Under the pieces are notes generated by a model, which worked only from the letters and a program-made list of their open reading frames with translations, made no database searches and was not told where the DNA came from. This document shows, piece after piece, positions 39,991-50,536 of a stretch of DNA of 64,000 nt; position 1 is the stretch's first letter; every line of letters starts with the position of its first letter. This DNA comes from Palleronia caenipelagi (lineage in GTDB: Bacteria; Pseudomonadota; Alphaproteobacteria; Rhodobacterales; Rhodobacteraceae), in the NCBI RefSeq assembly GCF_007004065.1, contig NZ_VFSV01000011.1, positions 55,735-119,734 on the forward strand, given 5' to 3'. The position numbers and the translations under genes are program-made.

Positions 39991-41022
39991 ATGAAACGCC
40001 GTATTTTTCTTGCCGCCGCGCTGACGGCCACCTGCCTGACCCCTGCCGCCGTTCTGGCCGAGGGCGTCACAGTAGGTGTGAGCTGGTCCAACTTCCAGGA
40101 GGAGCGCTGGAAGACCGACGAGGCCGCGATCAAGGCCGCGCTGGAAGAGGCCGGGGCGACCTATATCTCGTCGGACGCCCAGTCGTCGTCATCCAAGCAG
40201 CTGTCGGATGTTGAATCGCTCATCAGCCAGGGCGCTGACGCGCTGATTATTCTGGCGCAGGATACCCAGGCCGTGATCCCTGCGGTGCAGCTTGCTGCCG
40301 ATAACGGCATTCCGGTGATCGCCTATGACCGTCTGATCGAAGACGCCCGCGCTTTTTACCTGACCTTCGACAATGTCGAGGTTGGCCGGATGCAGGCCCG
40401 TGCCGTGCTCGAAGCCGCGCCCGAGGGCAACTACGTGATGATCAAGGGCTCGCCCACCGATCCGAACGCCGACTTCCTGCGCGGAGGTCAGCAGGAAGTG
40501 CTGCAGGAGGCCATCGACGCGGGCAAGATCACCATCGTCGGCGAAGCCTATACCGACCAGTGGTTGCCCGCCAACGCCCAGCGCAACATGGAGCAGATTC
40601 TGACCGCCGCTGACAACAAGGTCGATGCGGTCGTGGCCTCCAATGACGGCACCGCCGGTGGCGCCGTGGCCGCGCTTCAGGCACAGGGCATGGCCGGGAT
40701 CCCGGTCTCGGGCCAAGACGCCGACAAGGCGGCGCTGAACCGCGTGGCCATGGGCACCCAGACCGTCTCCGTGTGGAAAGACAGCCGTGATCTCGGTCGC
40801 CGCGCCGGTGAAGTGGCTGTGGCTCTGGCCGGTGGTGATATGCTGAAGGATGTCGAGGGCGCCTCCGAGTGGACCTCGCCTGCCGGCACGACCCTGACCG
40901 CTCAATTCCTGAACCCCGTTCCGGTGACTCAGGACAATCTCGATGTGGTCGTCGAGGCGGGCTGGATCACCAAAGACGAGCTGTGCCAGGGCGTCGAGAA
41001 CGGCCCGGCCGCCTGCAACTGA
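39991..41022 (+). CDS. xylF: D-xylose ABC transporter substrate-binding protein XylF
   Basis: A 343-residue periplasmic binding protein of the ribose/xylose class. Signal peptide [20 protein letters not shown], cleavage after VLA. XylF signatures: [73 protein letters not shown] and ISGQDAD-type [11 protein letters not shown]. The ERW and DRLI segments match E. coli XylF rather than RbsB. A C-terminal Cys pair ([13 protein letters not shown]) is extra. First gene of xylFHG. Confidence 0.9.
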   Translation: MKRRIFLAAALTATCLTPAAVLAEGVTVGVSWSNFQEERWKTDEAAIKAALEEAGATYISSDAQSSSSKQLSDVESLISQGADALIILAQDTQAVIPAVQLAADNGIPVIAYDRLIEDARAFYLTFDNVEVGRMQARAVLEAAPEGNYVMIKGSPTDPNADFLRGGQQEVLQEAIDAGKITIVGEAYTDQWLPANAQRNMEQILTAADNKVDAVVASNDGTAGGAVAALQAQGMAGIPVSGQDADKAALNRVAMGTQTVSVWKDSRDLGRRAGEVAVALAGGDMLKDVEGASEWTSPAGTTLTAQFLNPVPVTQDNLDVVVEAGWITKDELCQGVENGPAACN

Positions 41023-41039
41023 TCTTCTGATCGGATGCC

Positions 41040-41071
41040 GGGTGCCGCCCGCCTGACGCGCGGCGGCACCC
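41040..41071 (+). terminator. Hairpin between xylF and xylH
   Basis: Perfect 10-bp stem (41040-41049 with 41062-41071) with a 12-base loop, 18 bases after the xylF stop, followed by ATTCCTTTTC. Likely partial terminator or mRNA stabiliser that raises XylF over the membrane subunits. Confidence 0.7.
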
Positions 41072-41104
41072 ATTCCTTTTCATATTTCAGACCGGAGCAT
41101 AGCG

Positions 41105-42397
41105 ATGGCCGATGCCAGCGCCTCGGAGGCGCCTACCCAACGCAAAAACATCTTTCAGACGCTGGAGATCGACACCCGACTGCTGGGGATGGTCGGTGCG
41201 TTCATCGTTGTCTGCCTGGTGTTCAACCTTTTGACCGACGGGCGATTCCTGACGCCCCGGAACGTCTTTAACCTGACCATCCAGACCGTCTCCGTGGCCA
41301 TCATGGCGACCGGAATGGTGTTTGTGATCGTTACCCGCCACATTGATCTGAGCGTGGGTTCGCTGCTGGCGACCTGCTCGGCGATGATGGCGATCACCCA
41401 GACCAATATCCTCCCCTCCATCGGGCTGGACCTCGGCAACCCGCTCATCGCGCCCATCGCGATCATCGTGGGTCTGGCCGTGGGTGCGCTGATCGGGGCC
41501 TTCAACGGCTGGCTTGTGGGCTATCTGGCCATCCCGGCATTTATCGTGACCCTCGGCGGTTTGCTGGTCTGGCGAAACGTGGGCTGGTACATGACCAAGG
41601 GTCAGACCATCGGCCCGCTCGACCAGAACTATCAGATGCTGGGCGGCATCGGCGGCACGCTTGGTGAAACGGCGAGCTGGATCCTCGGCGTCCTCGCGGT
41701 GCTGGCGGCCTGCTTTGCCATCTGGAGCGCGCGCAAATCCCGCATCTCCCATGACTTCCCGGTCAAGCCGGTCTGGGCCGAGTTTGTCCTCATGGGTATC
41801 TCAGCGGTGCTGATCCTCGGTTTCATCGCCACGCTGAATGCCTACGAGGTGCCGACGCGGGTGCTGGAGCGTCAGTTCGAGGCCCGGGGCGAGGTGCTGC
41901 CGGAGGGCTATTCCGAAGGCTATGGTCTGCCCTTCTCGGTCCTCTTGCTGGTGATCGTCGCGGTGACCATGACTATCGTGGCGCGCAAGACGCGGCTGGG
42001 GCGCTACATTTTCGCCACCGGGGGCAACCCGGACGCGGCGGAGCTGTCGGGCATCAACACGCGTTTTCTGACGGTGAAGATCTTCGCCATCATGGGGATC
42101 CTCTGCGGCCTCGCGGCGGTCGTCGCCTCTGCCCGTCTGTCCTTCCACTCCAATGACATCGGCACGCTGGACGAACTCCGCGTCATCGCGGCGGCTGTCA
42201 TCGGCGGAACGGCTCTGGCGGGCGGGGTCGGCACGATCTACGGCGCCATTCTGGGCGCGCTGATTATGCAGTCGCTGCAATCGGGCATGGCCATGGTTGG
42301 TGTGGATGCGCCGTTCCAGAACATCGTCGTGGGCGCTGTGCTTGTCATCGCTGTCCTCGTGGACATCATCTACCGCAAGCGGACAGGAGCGAAGTGA
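41105..42397 (+). CDS. xylH: D-xylose ABC transporter permease XylH
   Basis: A 430-residue inner-membrane permease of the ribose/xylose family with about ten to twelve hydrophobic segments. Family motifs: [58 protein letters not shown] and [21 protein letters not shown]. The long central region between TM segments (FPVKPVWAE...[12 protein letters not shown]) is usual for XylH, which is longer than RbsC. GGAG lies nine bases before the ATG. Coupled to xylG by TGATG. Confidence 0.93.
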   Translation: MADASASEAPTQRKNIFQTLEIDTRLLGMVGAFIVVCLVFNLLTDGRFLTPRNVFNLTIQTVSVAIMATGMVFVIVTRHIDLSVGSLLATCSAMMAITQTNILPSIGLDLGNPLIAPIAIIVGLAVGALIGAFNGWLVGYLAIPAFIVTLGGLLVWRNVGWYMTKGQTIGPLDQNYQMLGGIGGTLGETASWILGVLAVLAACFAIWSARKSRISHDFPVKPVWAEFVLMGISAVLILGFIATLNAYEVPTRVLERQFEARGEVLPEGYSEGYGLPFSVLLLVIVAVTMTIVARKTRLGRYIFATGGNPDAAELSGINTRFLTVKIFAIMGILCGLAAVVASARLSFHSNDIGTLDELRVIAAAVIGGTALAGGVGTIYGAILGALIMQSLQSGMAMVGVDAPFQNIVVGAVLVIAVLVDIIYRKRTGAK

Positions 42398-43161
42398 TGG
42401 TTGATCGTACCGGAACCCCCCTCGTCGACATGCGCGACATCTCGATCTCCTTCGGTGGGATCAAGGCCGTGGATCACGTCTCGGTCGATCTCTTCCCCGG
42501 TGAAGTTGTGGGCCTTCTGGGGCATAACGGCGCGGGTAAGTCGACGCTGATCAAGTGCCTCTCGGGCGCCTATCAGGCCAATGCGGGCGAAATCTACGTG
42601 AACGGCCAGAAGGCCGAGATCGCCAACCCCCGCGATGCGCGCGACTATAACATCGAGACGATTTACCAGACGCTGGCGCTGGCCGATAACCTTGACGCCG
42701 CCTCAAACCTGTTTCTGGGGCGCGAGCTGACCACCTCCATGGGCTTCGTCAATGAGGCGGCCATGGAGGCGGAGACGCGTAAGATCATGGGCCGCCTGAA
42801 TCCGAACTTCCAGAAGTTCGCTGCGCCGGTTTCTGCCCTGTCGGGCGGCCAGCGCCAGTCGGTCGCCATCGCGCGGGCGGTCTATTTCCAGGCCAAGATC
42901 CTGATTATGGACGAGCCCACGGCTGCGCTTGGTCCGCAGGAGACCGAGATGGTCGCCCAGCTCATTGAAGAGCTGAAGCGTCAGGGCCTCGGGATCTTCC
43001 TCATTGACCATGACGTCCATCAGGTGAAGCGCCTCTGTGACCGGGCTGCGGTGATGAAGAACGGCAAGCTCGTGGGCGTGGTGAAGGTGGACGAGGTGAC
43101 CACCGACGATTTGCTTGCGATGATCATTGCCGGGAAAAAGCCTGAGCATCTGGCGGCCTGA
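42397..43161 (+). CDS. xylG: D-xylose ABC transporter ATP-binding protein, single-domain XylG
   Basis: A 254-residue ATPase with one nucleotide-binding domain: Walker [10 protein letters not shown] (about 46-54), Q-loop IYQTLAL, signature [14 protein letters not shown], Walker [13 protein letters not shown], and [12 protein letters not shown] in the H-loop. E. coli XylG has two fused domains (about 510 residues); the half-size form occurs in rhizobia and rhodobacters and would work as a dimer. The ATG at 42397 has AGGAG eight bases upstream; a GTG three bases earlier is possible. A terminator follows. Confidence 0.92.
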   Translation: MVDRTGTPLVDMRDISISFGGIKAVDHVSVDLFPGEVVGLLGHNGAGKSTLIKCLSGAYQANAGEIYVNGQKAEIANPRDARDYNIETIYQTLALADNLDAASNLFLGRELTTSMGFVNEAAMEAETRKIMGRLNPNFQKFAAPVSALSGGQRQSVAIARAVYFQAKILIMDEPTAALGPQETEMVAQLIEELKRQGLGIFLIDHDVHQVKRLCDRAAVMKNGKLVGVVKVDEVTTDDLLAMIIAGKKPEHLAA

Positions 43162-43186
43162 GCCTGTCTCTTTGTTGAAACTGAAC

Positions 43187-43220
43187 CGCCCGGTCCTGAT
43201 GGACCGGGCGTCGTCGTTTT
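43187..43220 (+). terminator. Terminator of the xylFHG operon
   Basis: Perfect 10-bp stem (43187-43196 with 43201-43210), TGAT loop, followed by TCGTCGTTTT. It lies 25 bases after the xylG stop. Confidence 0.85.
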
Positions 43221-43265
43221 GGAGGTTCCCCTTGCCTGTCACGCCGGATCGGCTAAGCGGGGAGG

Positions 43266-43751
43266 ATGACCGAGCCACATTCCGACCTCCTTGCGAGCCT
43301 CAATCCATCCCCCGCCCGCCGCTACTTGGCCGCCGGGGTGTTTCTTGGGCTTGGCCTCATTCTGATGACCGTGGCCATGAAGCCCGCCGAGGGCGAAGCG
43401 GTGGGGCGGATCGCACTGGTGGTGATGGGGCTCGCCTCGCTCGGGGCGGGCTGGGCGGTCTGGCGCGCGTCCTCCCGCGCTCTGTATCTGACCTCTGAGG
43501 CGCTGATTCAAAGCGACGGACAGGTGGTCGCGCCGCTGTCGCAGATCGCGGGCGTCGAGCGGGGGGTCTTCGCTATGAAGCCCTCGAACGGTTTCGTTCT
43601 GCGCCTCCGCGAGCCCCTTCCACGGCACTGGTCACCGGGGATGTGGTGGAGATTCGGCAAGCGGGTCGGGGTCGGCGGCATCACCGCGCCAGCCGAAGGG
43701 AAGGCCATGGCCGACATTCTTGCCCTCCGCCTGGCGGAACAAAACGATTGA
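43266..43751 (+). CDS. Small membrane protein of unknown function
   Basis: 161 residues with two transmembrane helices near the N-terminus (about 20-38 and 46-68), followed by about 90 cytoplasmic residues that read like a small beta-rich PH-type domain (LYLTSEALIQSDGQVVAPLSQIAGVERG...GFVLRLREP). GGAG sits 9 bases before the ATG. I do not recognise a named family. It is separated from xylG by a terminator, so it has its own promoter or reads through weakly. Confidence 0.65.
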   Translation: MTEPHSDLLASLNPSPARRYLAAGVFLGLGLILMTVAMKPAEGEAVGRIALVVMGLASLGAGWAVWRASSRALYLTSEALIQSDGQVVAPLSQIAGVERGVFAMKPSNGFVLRLREPLPRHWSPGMWWRFGKRVGVGGITAPAEGKAMADILALRLAEQND

Positions 43752-43754
43752 GAC

Positions 43755-43781
43755 GAAAAAGGGCTGCCCGAAGACAGCCCT
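43755..43781 (-). terminator. Terminator of the fasciclin gene
   Basis: Stem 43760-43766 with 43775-43781 (7 bp, perfect), 8-base loop, and on the minus strand a run of T at 43756-43759 and beyond. It lies 25 bases after the fasciclin stop codon. Confidence 0.8.
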
Positions 43782-43805
43782 GCACTCGTTACTAACTGGC
43801 GGCGA

Positions 43806-44294
43806 TTACATATCGTCGCCGGGGAAAAGAACGCTGTCGATCACGTGGATCACACCGTTGGAGGCACCCACATCTGCGGAAACTACGGTGGCGCCGTCAA
43901 TCATGACTTTGCCGTCCATGATCTGCACGGGCAATTCTTTGCCGTTCAGGGTGGGCAGCATCTGGCCGTCGGCGAGATCGCCCGCCATCACCTTGCCGGC
44001 TACCACGTGGTAGGTGAGCACGGCGTTCAGGTCGTCCTTGTTGTTCAGCAGCGCCTCAAGAGCGCCCGGCTCCAGCCCGGCAAAGGCGGGATCGTAGGGG
44101 GCAAACACCGTGAAGGGACCGTCCCCCGCCAGTGCGCCTTCGAGACCAGCGGTCTCGATGCCGGTGACCAGGCTGGTGAAATCGCCGGCATTCTTGGCGG
44201 TGTCCACGATGTTGGCTTCATGACCGCCGGCAAAGGCTGCACCGGCGGCAAGGGAAAGGGCGAGGGTCGTTCCGAAAAGGGTCTTGCGAAGCAT
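43806..44294 (-). CDS. Secreted fasciclin-domain protein
   Basis: 162 residues: signal peptide MLRKTLFGTTLALSLAAGAA (cleavage after AFA) and one FAS1 domain. The H1 and H2 motifs are FTVFAPYDPAFAGL and NGVIHVIDSVLFP, and the central YH motif is LTYHVVAGKVMAGDL. FAS1 proteins of this type are small periplasmic or surface adhesion-related proteins. The start at 44294 is preceded by GGAGAG; an in-frame ATG at 44306 is possible. It is divergent from a lipoprotein gene. Confidence 0.9.
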   Translation of the reverse strand: MLRKTLFGTTLALSLAAGAAFAGGHEANIVDTAKNAGDFTSLVTGIETAGLEGALAGDGPFTVFAPYDPAFAGLEPGALEALLNNKDDLNAVLTYHVVAGKVMAGDLADGQMLPTLNGKELPVQIMDGKVMIDGATVVSADVGASNGVIHVIDSVLFPGDDM

Positions 44295-44469
44295 CCGTCT
44301 CTCCATGTTATCAGGCCGGTCTGGCCTGTATGGAGTGCGATTTGGGGCGACAACTGCAGGCGGCAAGATCGGATCCGCGATATATTTCAGCGGGAGCCAT
44401 TTTGTCGCATGGTTGCGTCCCGGAGCGCTTTCCCGCAGGTTGCGCGCCAGATCATTCGAGAGGACTTCC

Positions 44470-44895
44470 ATGTTTCGTAAAGCGTCTTGCACCCTGTTGC
44501 TTCTGACCCTCGCGGCTTGCGGTGGCGGAGGCAAAGAGGTGACCGTCGATCCCGTGGGCGCACAGATCGCCTCCGAAACGCCGCCCGATCTCGTCGCGGT
44601 GGCCCAGGCGCTGGACGCACGTCGCGGCCAGAAGATTTCAGACCACCTGACGGTGCTGAGCGCCTCGGCGCGCGGGCAGACTCTGGCGATGAATTACGCC
44701 CATGACCGGCCCGACGCCGATTTCAGTCAGGCGGAGCGCGAAAGCTACGCGATCTCGACCGAGCGCACCATTGCGCAGCAGATGTGCGCCCAGCCCGCCA
44801 CGCGCAAATTCGTCGAGACCTATGGGGGAATCGCGGTGAATATCGTCACCTCCGACCGCCAGCCTCTGGCGAATTTCAACATCACCACCTGCTGA
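44470..44895 (+). CDS. Small lipoprotein of unknown function
   Basis: 141 residues with a lipoprotein signal peptide and lipobox LTLAAC followed by GGGG, so the mature protein begins at Cys about 20. The mature part is hydrophilic, with YAHDRPDADFSQAERESYAI and two cysteines (QMCAQP and the last residue) that may form a disulfide. AGAGGA lies six bases before the ATG. No family recognised. It precedes dnaG on the same strand, with a hairpin (44913-44938) between. Confidence 0.7.
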   Translation: MFRKASCTLLLLTLAACGGGGKEVTVDPVGAQIASETPPDLVAVAQALDARRGQKISDHLTVLSASARGQTLAMNYAHDRPDADFSQAERESYAISTERTIAQQMCAQPATRKFVETYGGIAVNIVTSDRQPLANFNITTC

Positions 44896-44957
44896 ACCTT
44901 GCAAATGCGATGCGACCCGCTCTGGACAGCGCGGGTCGTCGTGCTGATATAGCATCC

Positions 44958-46877
44958 ATGAGCTTGCCCCCAGGATTTCTCGACGAATTGCGCAGCCGCG
45001 TGAGCCTGGCTCAGGTGGTCGGGCGCAAGGTCATCTGGGATCAGCGAAAATCTCAGCAGGGGCGGGGTGACATGTGGGCGCCGTGCCCTTTCCATCAGGA
45101 AAAGACGGCCAGCTTTCACGTCGAGGACCGCAAGGGGTTTTACTATTGCTTCGGCTGTCACGCGAAAGGCGATGCGATCACCTTCGTAAAGGAGACAGAG
45201 AATGTCTCCTTTATCGAGGCGGTTCGGATCCTCGCGGAAGAGGCCGGGATGCAGATGCCCGAGCGCGATCCGCGCGCGGCCGAGAAAGCTGACCGCCGCA
45301 CAAGGCTAAGTGAGGTCATGGAAGAGGCGGTGCGGTTCTACCGCCTGCAACTGAAGACCGCTGCAGGCCAGTCCGCGCGATCCTATCTGGAGGGCAGGGG
45401 CCTTGGGCCGGAGGCGCAGGAGCGGTGGGAGCTGGGCTTTGCTCCGGCGGATTGGCGGATGCTCTCGGAGTACCTGACGGGCAAGGGGATCGCCCCTGAT
45501 CTGATCGCCGCCGCCGGTCTGACCAAGGTCAGCGACCGGGGCGGCGCGCCCTATGACGTGTTCCGCAACCGTATCATGTTTCCCATCCGCGATGCGCAGG
45601 GCCGGGCCATTGCCTTCGGTGGGCGGGCCATGGATCCCGACGATACGGCAAAGTATCTGAACTCGCCCGAAACCGAGCTCTTCGACAAGGGGCGACAGCT
45701 CTACAACTTAGGTCCGGCGCGCAAGGCGGCTGGGCGGGGTGATCCGCTGATTGTGGCCGAGGGCTATATGGACGTGATCGCGCTCAGCGAGGCGGGCTTT
45801 GCTTGCTGCGTGGCGCCGCTTGGGACGGCCGTCACAGAGGACCAGCTGCGCCTGTTGTGGCGCGTGGACCCCGAGCCGGTGATCGCGTTGGACGGTGACG
45901 TGGCAGGCCAGCGGGCCGCGCTCAGGGTCATGGATCTTGCCTTGCCCATGATCGAGGCGGGGCAATCCCTCAGGTTCTGCCTGATGCCCGAGGGGCAGGA
46001 CCCCGATGACCTCCTGCGCGCCAAGGGTCCGCAAGCAATGCGTGACCTTCTGGACCGTGCGCAGCCGATGGTGACGCTCCTGTGGCAACGCGAGGTCGAG
46101 GGCCGGAGTTTTGACAGCCCCGAACGTCGGGCGGCGCTGGACCGAGCGCTGGGACAGACGCTTTCGCGGATCGGCGACCAGAGTATCCGGCGCCATTACG
46201 AACAGGCGCTGCGCGACCTTAAATGGCAATTCTTCAATCCCCGCCGGGGCGCCGGTAATCAGCGCAAAGGCTTCGCGCAAGGCCCTGCGCTCACCGGCGT
46301 CGCCGACGGCGTGGAGGGGGACCGGCTTCACGAAGCGCTCGTCCTGTCCCTGCTAATCCGGCATCCGGAGCTGAGGGCGGATCTGGAGGAACGGGTGCTG
46401 GAGCTGGAGTTCCACGAGCAGGCCTATGCACGGCTTGCTATCTGCGTCTTTCGTGCCAGGGCAGAGACCGAAGAAGATCTGCGTGCAGACCTCTCGGCAG
46501 GACCTGCAGCGGCTGCCCTTGAAATGCTCGACCGCACACGCCATTTGCGCGTTGTGCCCGCGCTGCGTTCAGGGGATCGCGCGACGGTGGAAAACTGTCT
46601 TAACGAAGCGCTTGCAAAGCTCACGGCACGTCGCGGTGCGGAGGCAGAGCTGACCGAGGCGATGCAGGAAATCGCAGACGTGACGAATGATGATGTGCTG
46701 ACCTGGCGTTTGGCCGAAGCATCCAAGGCCCGGGCTGCGGCAGAACGGAGCCGGAGGGAAACAGGCAAAGGCTACGATCGCGCTGCCAATGGCGTGTTGC
46801 TGGATCGGCAAGAGAAAGACGCGCTTGATGCGCTATTGCGGAAAATTGCCCCCGGTGGGGCATCGGGAGAGGAATAA
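44958..46877 (+). CDS. dnaG: DNA primase DnaG
   Basis: A 639-residue primase. The N-terminal CHC2 zinc domain is visible as CPFHQEKTASFHV and YYCFGCHAKGD (about residues 40-67), the TOPRIM core as IVAEGYMDVIAL and ALDGDVAGQRAA (about 265-325), then the C-terminal helicase-binding domain. Length fits. It is followed by rpoD, the classic macromolecular-synthesis arrangement, but rpsU is not upstream, as is common in this group. A longer in-frame reading upstream overlaps the lipoprotein gene and is rejected. Confidence 0.96.
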   Translation: MSLPPGFLDELRSRVSLAQVVGRKVIWDQRKSQQGRGDMWAPCPFHQEKTASFHVEDRKGFYYCFGCHAKGDAITFVKETENVSFIEAVRILAEEAGMQMPERDPRAAEKADRRTRLSEVMEEAVRFYRLQLKTAAGQSARSYLEGRGLGPEAQERWELGFAPADWRMLSEYLTGKGIAPDLIAAAGLTKVSDRGGAPYDVFRNRIMFPIRDAQGRAIAFGGRAMDPDDTAKYLNSPETELFDKGRQLYNLGPARKAAGRGDPLIVAEGYMDVIALSEAGFACCVAPLGTAVTEDQLRLLWRVDPEPVIALDGDVAGQRAALRVMDLALPMIEAGQSLRFCLMPEGQDPDDLLRAKGPQAMRDLLDRAQPMVTLLWQREVEGRSFDSPERRAALDRALGQTLSRIGDQSIRRHYEQALRDLKWQFFNPRRGAGNQRKGFAQGPALTGVADGVEGDRLHEALVLSLLIRHPELRADLEERVLELEFHEQAYARLAICVFRARAETEEDLRADLSAGPAAAALEMLDRTRHLRVVPALRSGDRATVENCLNEALAKLTARRGAEAELTEAMQEIADVTNDDVLTWRLAEASKARAAAERSRRETGKGYDRAANGVLLDRQEKDALDALLRKIAPGGASGEE

Positions 46878-47019
46878 GGTCAACAGTTTGTGCTCTCCGT
46901 AAAACTGTTGATAGGAAAAATTAAGGTAACCAGCTTTACGAATCAGTGATTCGCATTACGATTCGGAACTAAGGGGCTCCGTTGTGGGGCGAGAAGGCCC
47001 CACGGGAAAGGGAAGCGGC
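46878..47019 (+). promoter_or_regulatory. dnaG-rpoD intergenic region with three GANTC sites and three dyads
   Basis: 142 bases. A perfect 9-bp inverted repeat (46881-46889 with 46902-46910), a 15-base dyad CGAATCAGTGATTCG (46939-46953), and a 7-bp hairpin (46984-46990 with 46997-47003) just ahead of the ribosome-binding site. GANTC, the CcrM methylation site of alphaproteobacteria, occurs at 46940, 46948 and 46960. An rpoD promoter is expected here; I see no convincing -35/-10 pair. Confidence 0.5.
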
Positions 47020-49014
<1,995 letters not shown>

Positions 49015-49052
49015 TCTGACGATCACATCAGTGCTTGGTTGAGCTGAAACAT

Positions 49053-49078
49053 GCCGGTCCCTTGGGGCCGGCGTTTTT
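49053..49078 (+). terminator. Terminator after rpoD
   Basis: Stem 49053-49060 with 49065-49072 (8 bp, one G-T), CTTG loop and GTTTTTC tail, about 39 bases after the rpoD stop. Confidence 0.88.
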
Positions 49079-49137
49079 CTGGGAACGATTTGTGGTTGGG
49101 TCCTGTTCGGGTTCAGAGACCAACAAGGAGCAACGCA

Positions 49138-49515
49138 ATGATCCGATCACTGGCCGCTGGCGCTTTGGCGGGACTTGTTCTGGTAACACCGGCCTTTGCA
49201 TTCAGGGCGCAGAACGGCAAATTCGTGGAGGCGCTCGGCCCCGATACCTTCGTGGTGAAATGGTCGGGCAAATCGAGCCCGAAGGACTTTTGGTGCGCTG
49301 CCGGAGATTTTGCGAACCGGCGGATGCACGTCTCTCCCGCGACCCGCCTCTATCGCTATGAAAGCGGTCGGCGTAATCCGGGAGAGGGCATTGTCTTCGG
49401 TCTCACGCCGCGATCTGACACGGGCACGGGGACGTTGCGACTGGCGGGTGGTCCGGGGATGAAGGTAGCCCACGCCCGCATCCTGTGCGAAGACCTGCGT
49501 GAGCGCGGCCGTTGA
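49138..49515 (+). CDS. Small secreted protein of unknown function
   Basis: 125 residues with signal peptide MIRSLAAGALAGLVLVTPAF (cleavage after AFA) and two cysteines in the mature part (DFWCAAGDF and RILCEDL), probably a disulfide. AAGGAG lies seven bases before the ATG. It overlaps yjbQ by 4 bases through a TTGA, so they are co-translated. No family recognised; similar short secreted proteins are common before yjbQ-like genes only in my general recollection, so this is not used as evidence. Confidence 0.7.
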   Translation: MIRSLAAGALAGLVLVTPAFAFRAQNGKFVEALGPDTFVVKWSGKSSPKDFWCAAGDFANRRMHVSPATRLYRYESGRRNPGEGIVFGLTPRSDTGTGTLRLAGGPGMKVAHARILCEDLRERGR

Positions 49516-49922
49516 TCGACGGCGCACTCGAGTTCTCCACGCGCGGGAACGGTCTCTATGACATTACGGCGCGGGTGGCGGCGGTGTTGCCCGAAGACAC
49601 CGGTGTGCTGACGCTGTTCGTCCAGCACACCTCGTGCTCTCTCCTGATCCAGGAAAATGCCGACCCGGATGCGCAACGCGATCTGATGGCGTGGATCGAG
49701 CGACTGGTTCCGCGAGCGGATCATCCGGACATGGCTTATTTGCGACACAGATCGGAGGGGCCGGACGACATGCCTGCCCATATCAAGGCCGCGCATTTGC
49801 CGGTCAGTCTCTCGATCCCGGTGCAGCACGGGCGGATGCGGCTGGGGACCTGGCAAGGGATCTACCTCTGGGAGCACCGCGACGACCCGCATTTTCGCCG
49901 TATCGCGTGGTCGTTGCGCTAG
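49512..49922 (+). CDS. yjbQ: YjbQ/UPF0047 family protein (thiamine phosphate synthase-like)
   Basis: A 136-residue YjbQ protein. Conserved residues: LTLFVQHTSCSLLIQENAD (His-Thr-Ser motif), HIKAAHLPVSLSIPV and the C-terminal GRMRLGTWQGIYLWEHRD, the family signature. YjbQ has weak thiamine phosphate synthase activity in E. coli genetics; its main role is unknown. The start is a TTG at 49512 that overlaps the preceding stop as TTGA; no better in-frame start keeps the conserved N-terminus. Confidence 0.88.
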   Translation: MIDGALEFSTRGNGLYDITARVAAVLPEDTGVLTLFVQHTSCSLLIQENADPDAQRDLMAWIERLVPRADHPDMAYLRHRSEGPDDMPAHIKAAHLPVSLSIPVQHGRMRLGTWQGIYLWEHRDDPHFRRIAWSLR

Positions 49923-49966
49923 TATTCTCCTGTCCCCGCCAGTGGCAGCTCCCCCATATGACGTAA

Positions 49967-50037
49967 GGTGTCCCGTATATTGGGGGTTGGCGTTTGGGGC
50001 TACCCAACGCGATGAACGCGGGTTAGGTTGGGACACC
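49967..50037 (+). other. Possible structured leader upstream of nrdR
   Basis: GGTGTCCC (49967-49974) and GGGACACC (50030-50037) are perfect 8-bp inverted arms 55 bases apart. Between them is a smaller hairpin, GCGTTTGGG with CCCAACGC around GCTA, from about 49990 to 50010. The element ends 28 bases before the nrdR ATG. It fits no tRNA, FMN or cobalamin riboswitch that I know. Two NrdR boxes would be expected for NrdR control and are not seen. Confidence 0.35.
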
Positions 50038-50065
50038 CCCGGCCTTGCGCGCGAAAGAGGTGCCC

Positions 50066-50536
50066 ATGCGTTGCCCGTTCTGCGGAAATATCGACACACA
50101 GGTCAAAGATTCCCGTCCTGCAGAGGATCATGTGGCGATCCGACGGCGAAGGCTTTGCCCGGCCTGCGGAGGACGGTTCACAACTTATGAGCGGGTCCAG
50201 CTCCGCGATCTTGTCGTGGTCAAGACAAATGGACGGCGCGAGGAGTTTGACAGGGACAAACTCGAGCGCTCGATCCGCATCGCCCTTCAGAAGCGGCCCG
50301 TGGAGCCGGAACGTATGGATCAGATGATCAGTGGGATCGTCCGGAGGCTTGAGAGCCTCGGCGATACCGATATTCCGTCCAAGGTCATTGGCGAGATCGT
50401 CATGGAGAGCCTCGCCCGGATCGACACCGTGGCCTATGTGCGATTTGCAAGCGTCTACAAGAACTTCCAGGCTGCGGACGATTTCGACAAGTTTGTCAGT
50501 GAGCTGAGGCCACAGACCAGTCCCGAGGGTGAGTGA
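50066..50536 (+). CDS. nrdR: Transcriptional repressor NrdR
   Basis: A 156-residue repressor of ribonucleotide reductase genes. The zinc ribbon has Cys3, Cys6, Cys31 and Cys34 ([16 protein letters not shown]), followed by the ATP-cone ([20 protein letters not shown]). Length is usual. The ATG at 50066 gives the canonical N-terminus; an earlier in-frame ATG at 50045 adds seven unlikely residues. It overlaps ribD by 8 bases, a frequent nrdR-ribD coupling. Confidence 0.95.
   Translation: MRCPFCGNIDTQVKDSRPAEDHVAIRRRRLCPACGGRFTTYERVQLRDLVVVKTNGRREEFDRDKLERSIRIALQKRPVEPERMDQMISGIVRRLESLGDTDIPSKVIGEIVMESLARIDTVAYVRFASVYKNFQAADDFDKFVSELRPQTSPEGE

Noticed and set aside
49967..50037. tRNA-like fold before nrdR
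   Set aside because: The arms resemble an acceptor stem, but there is no T-loop GTTCRA sequence or anticodon arm.
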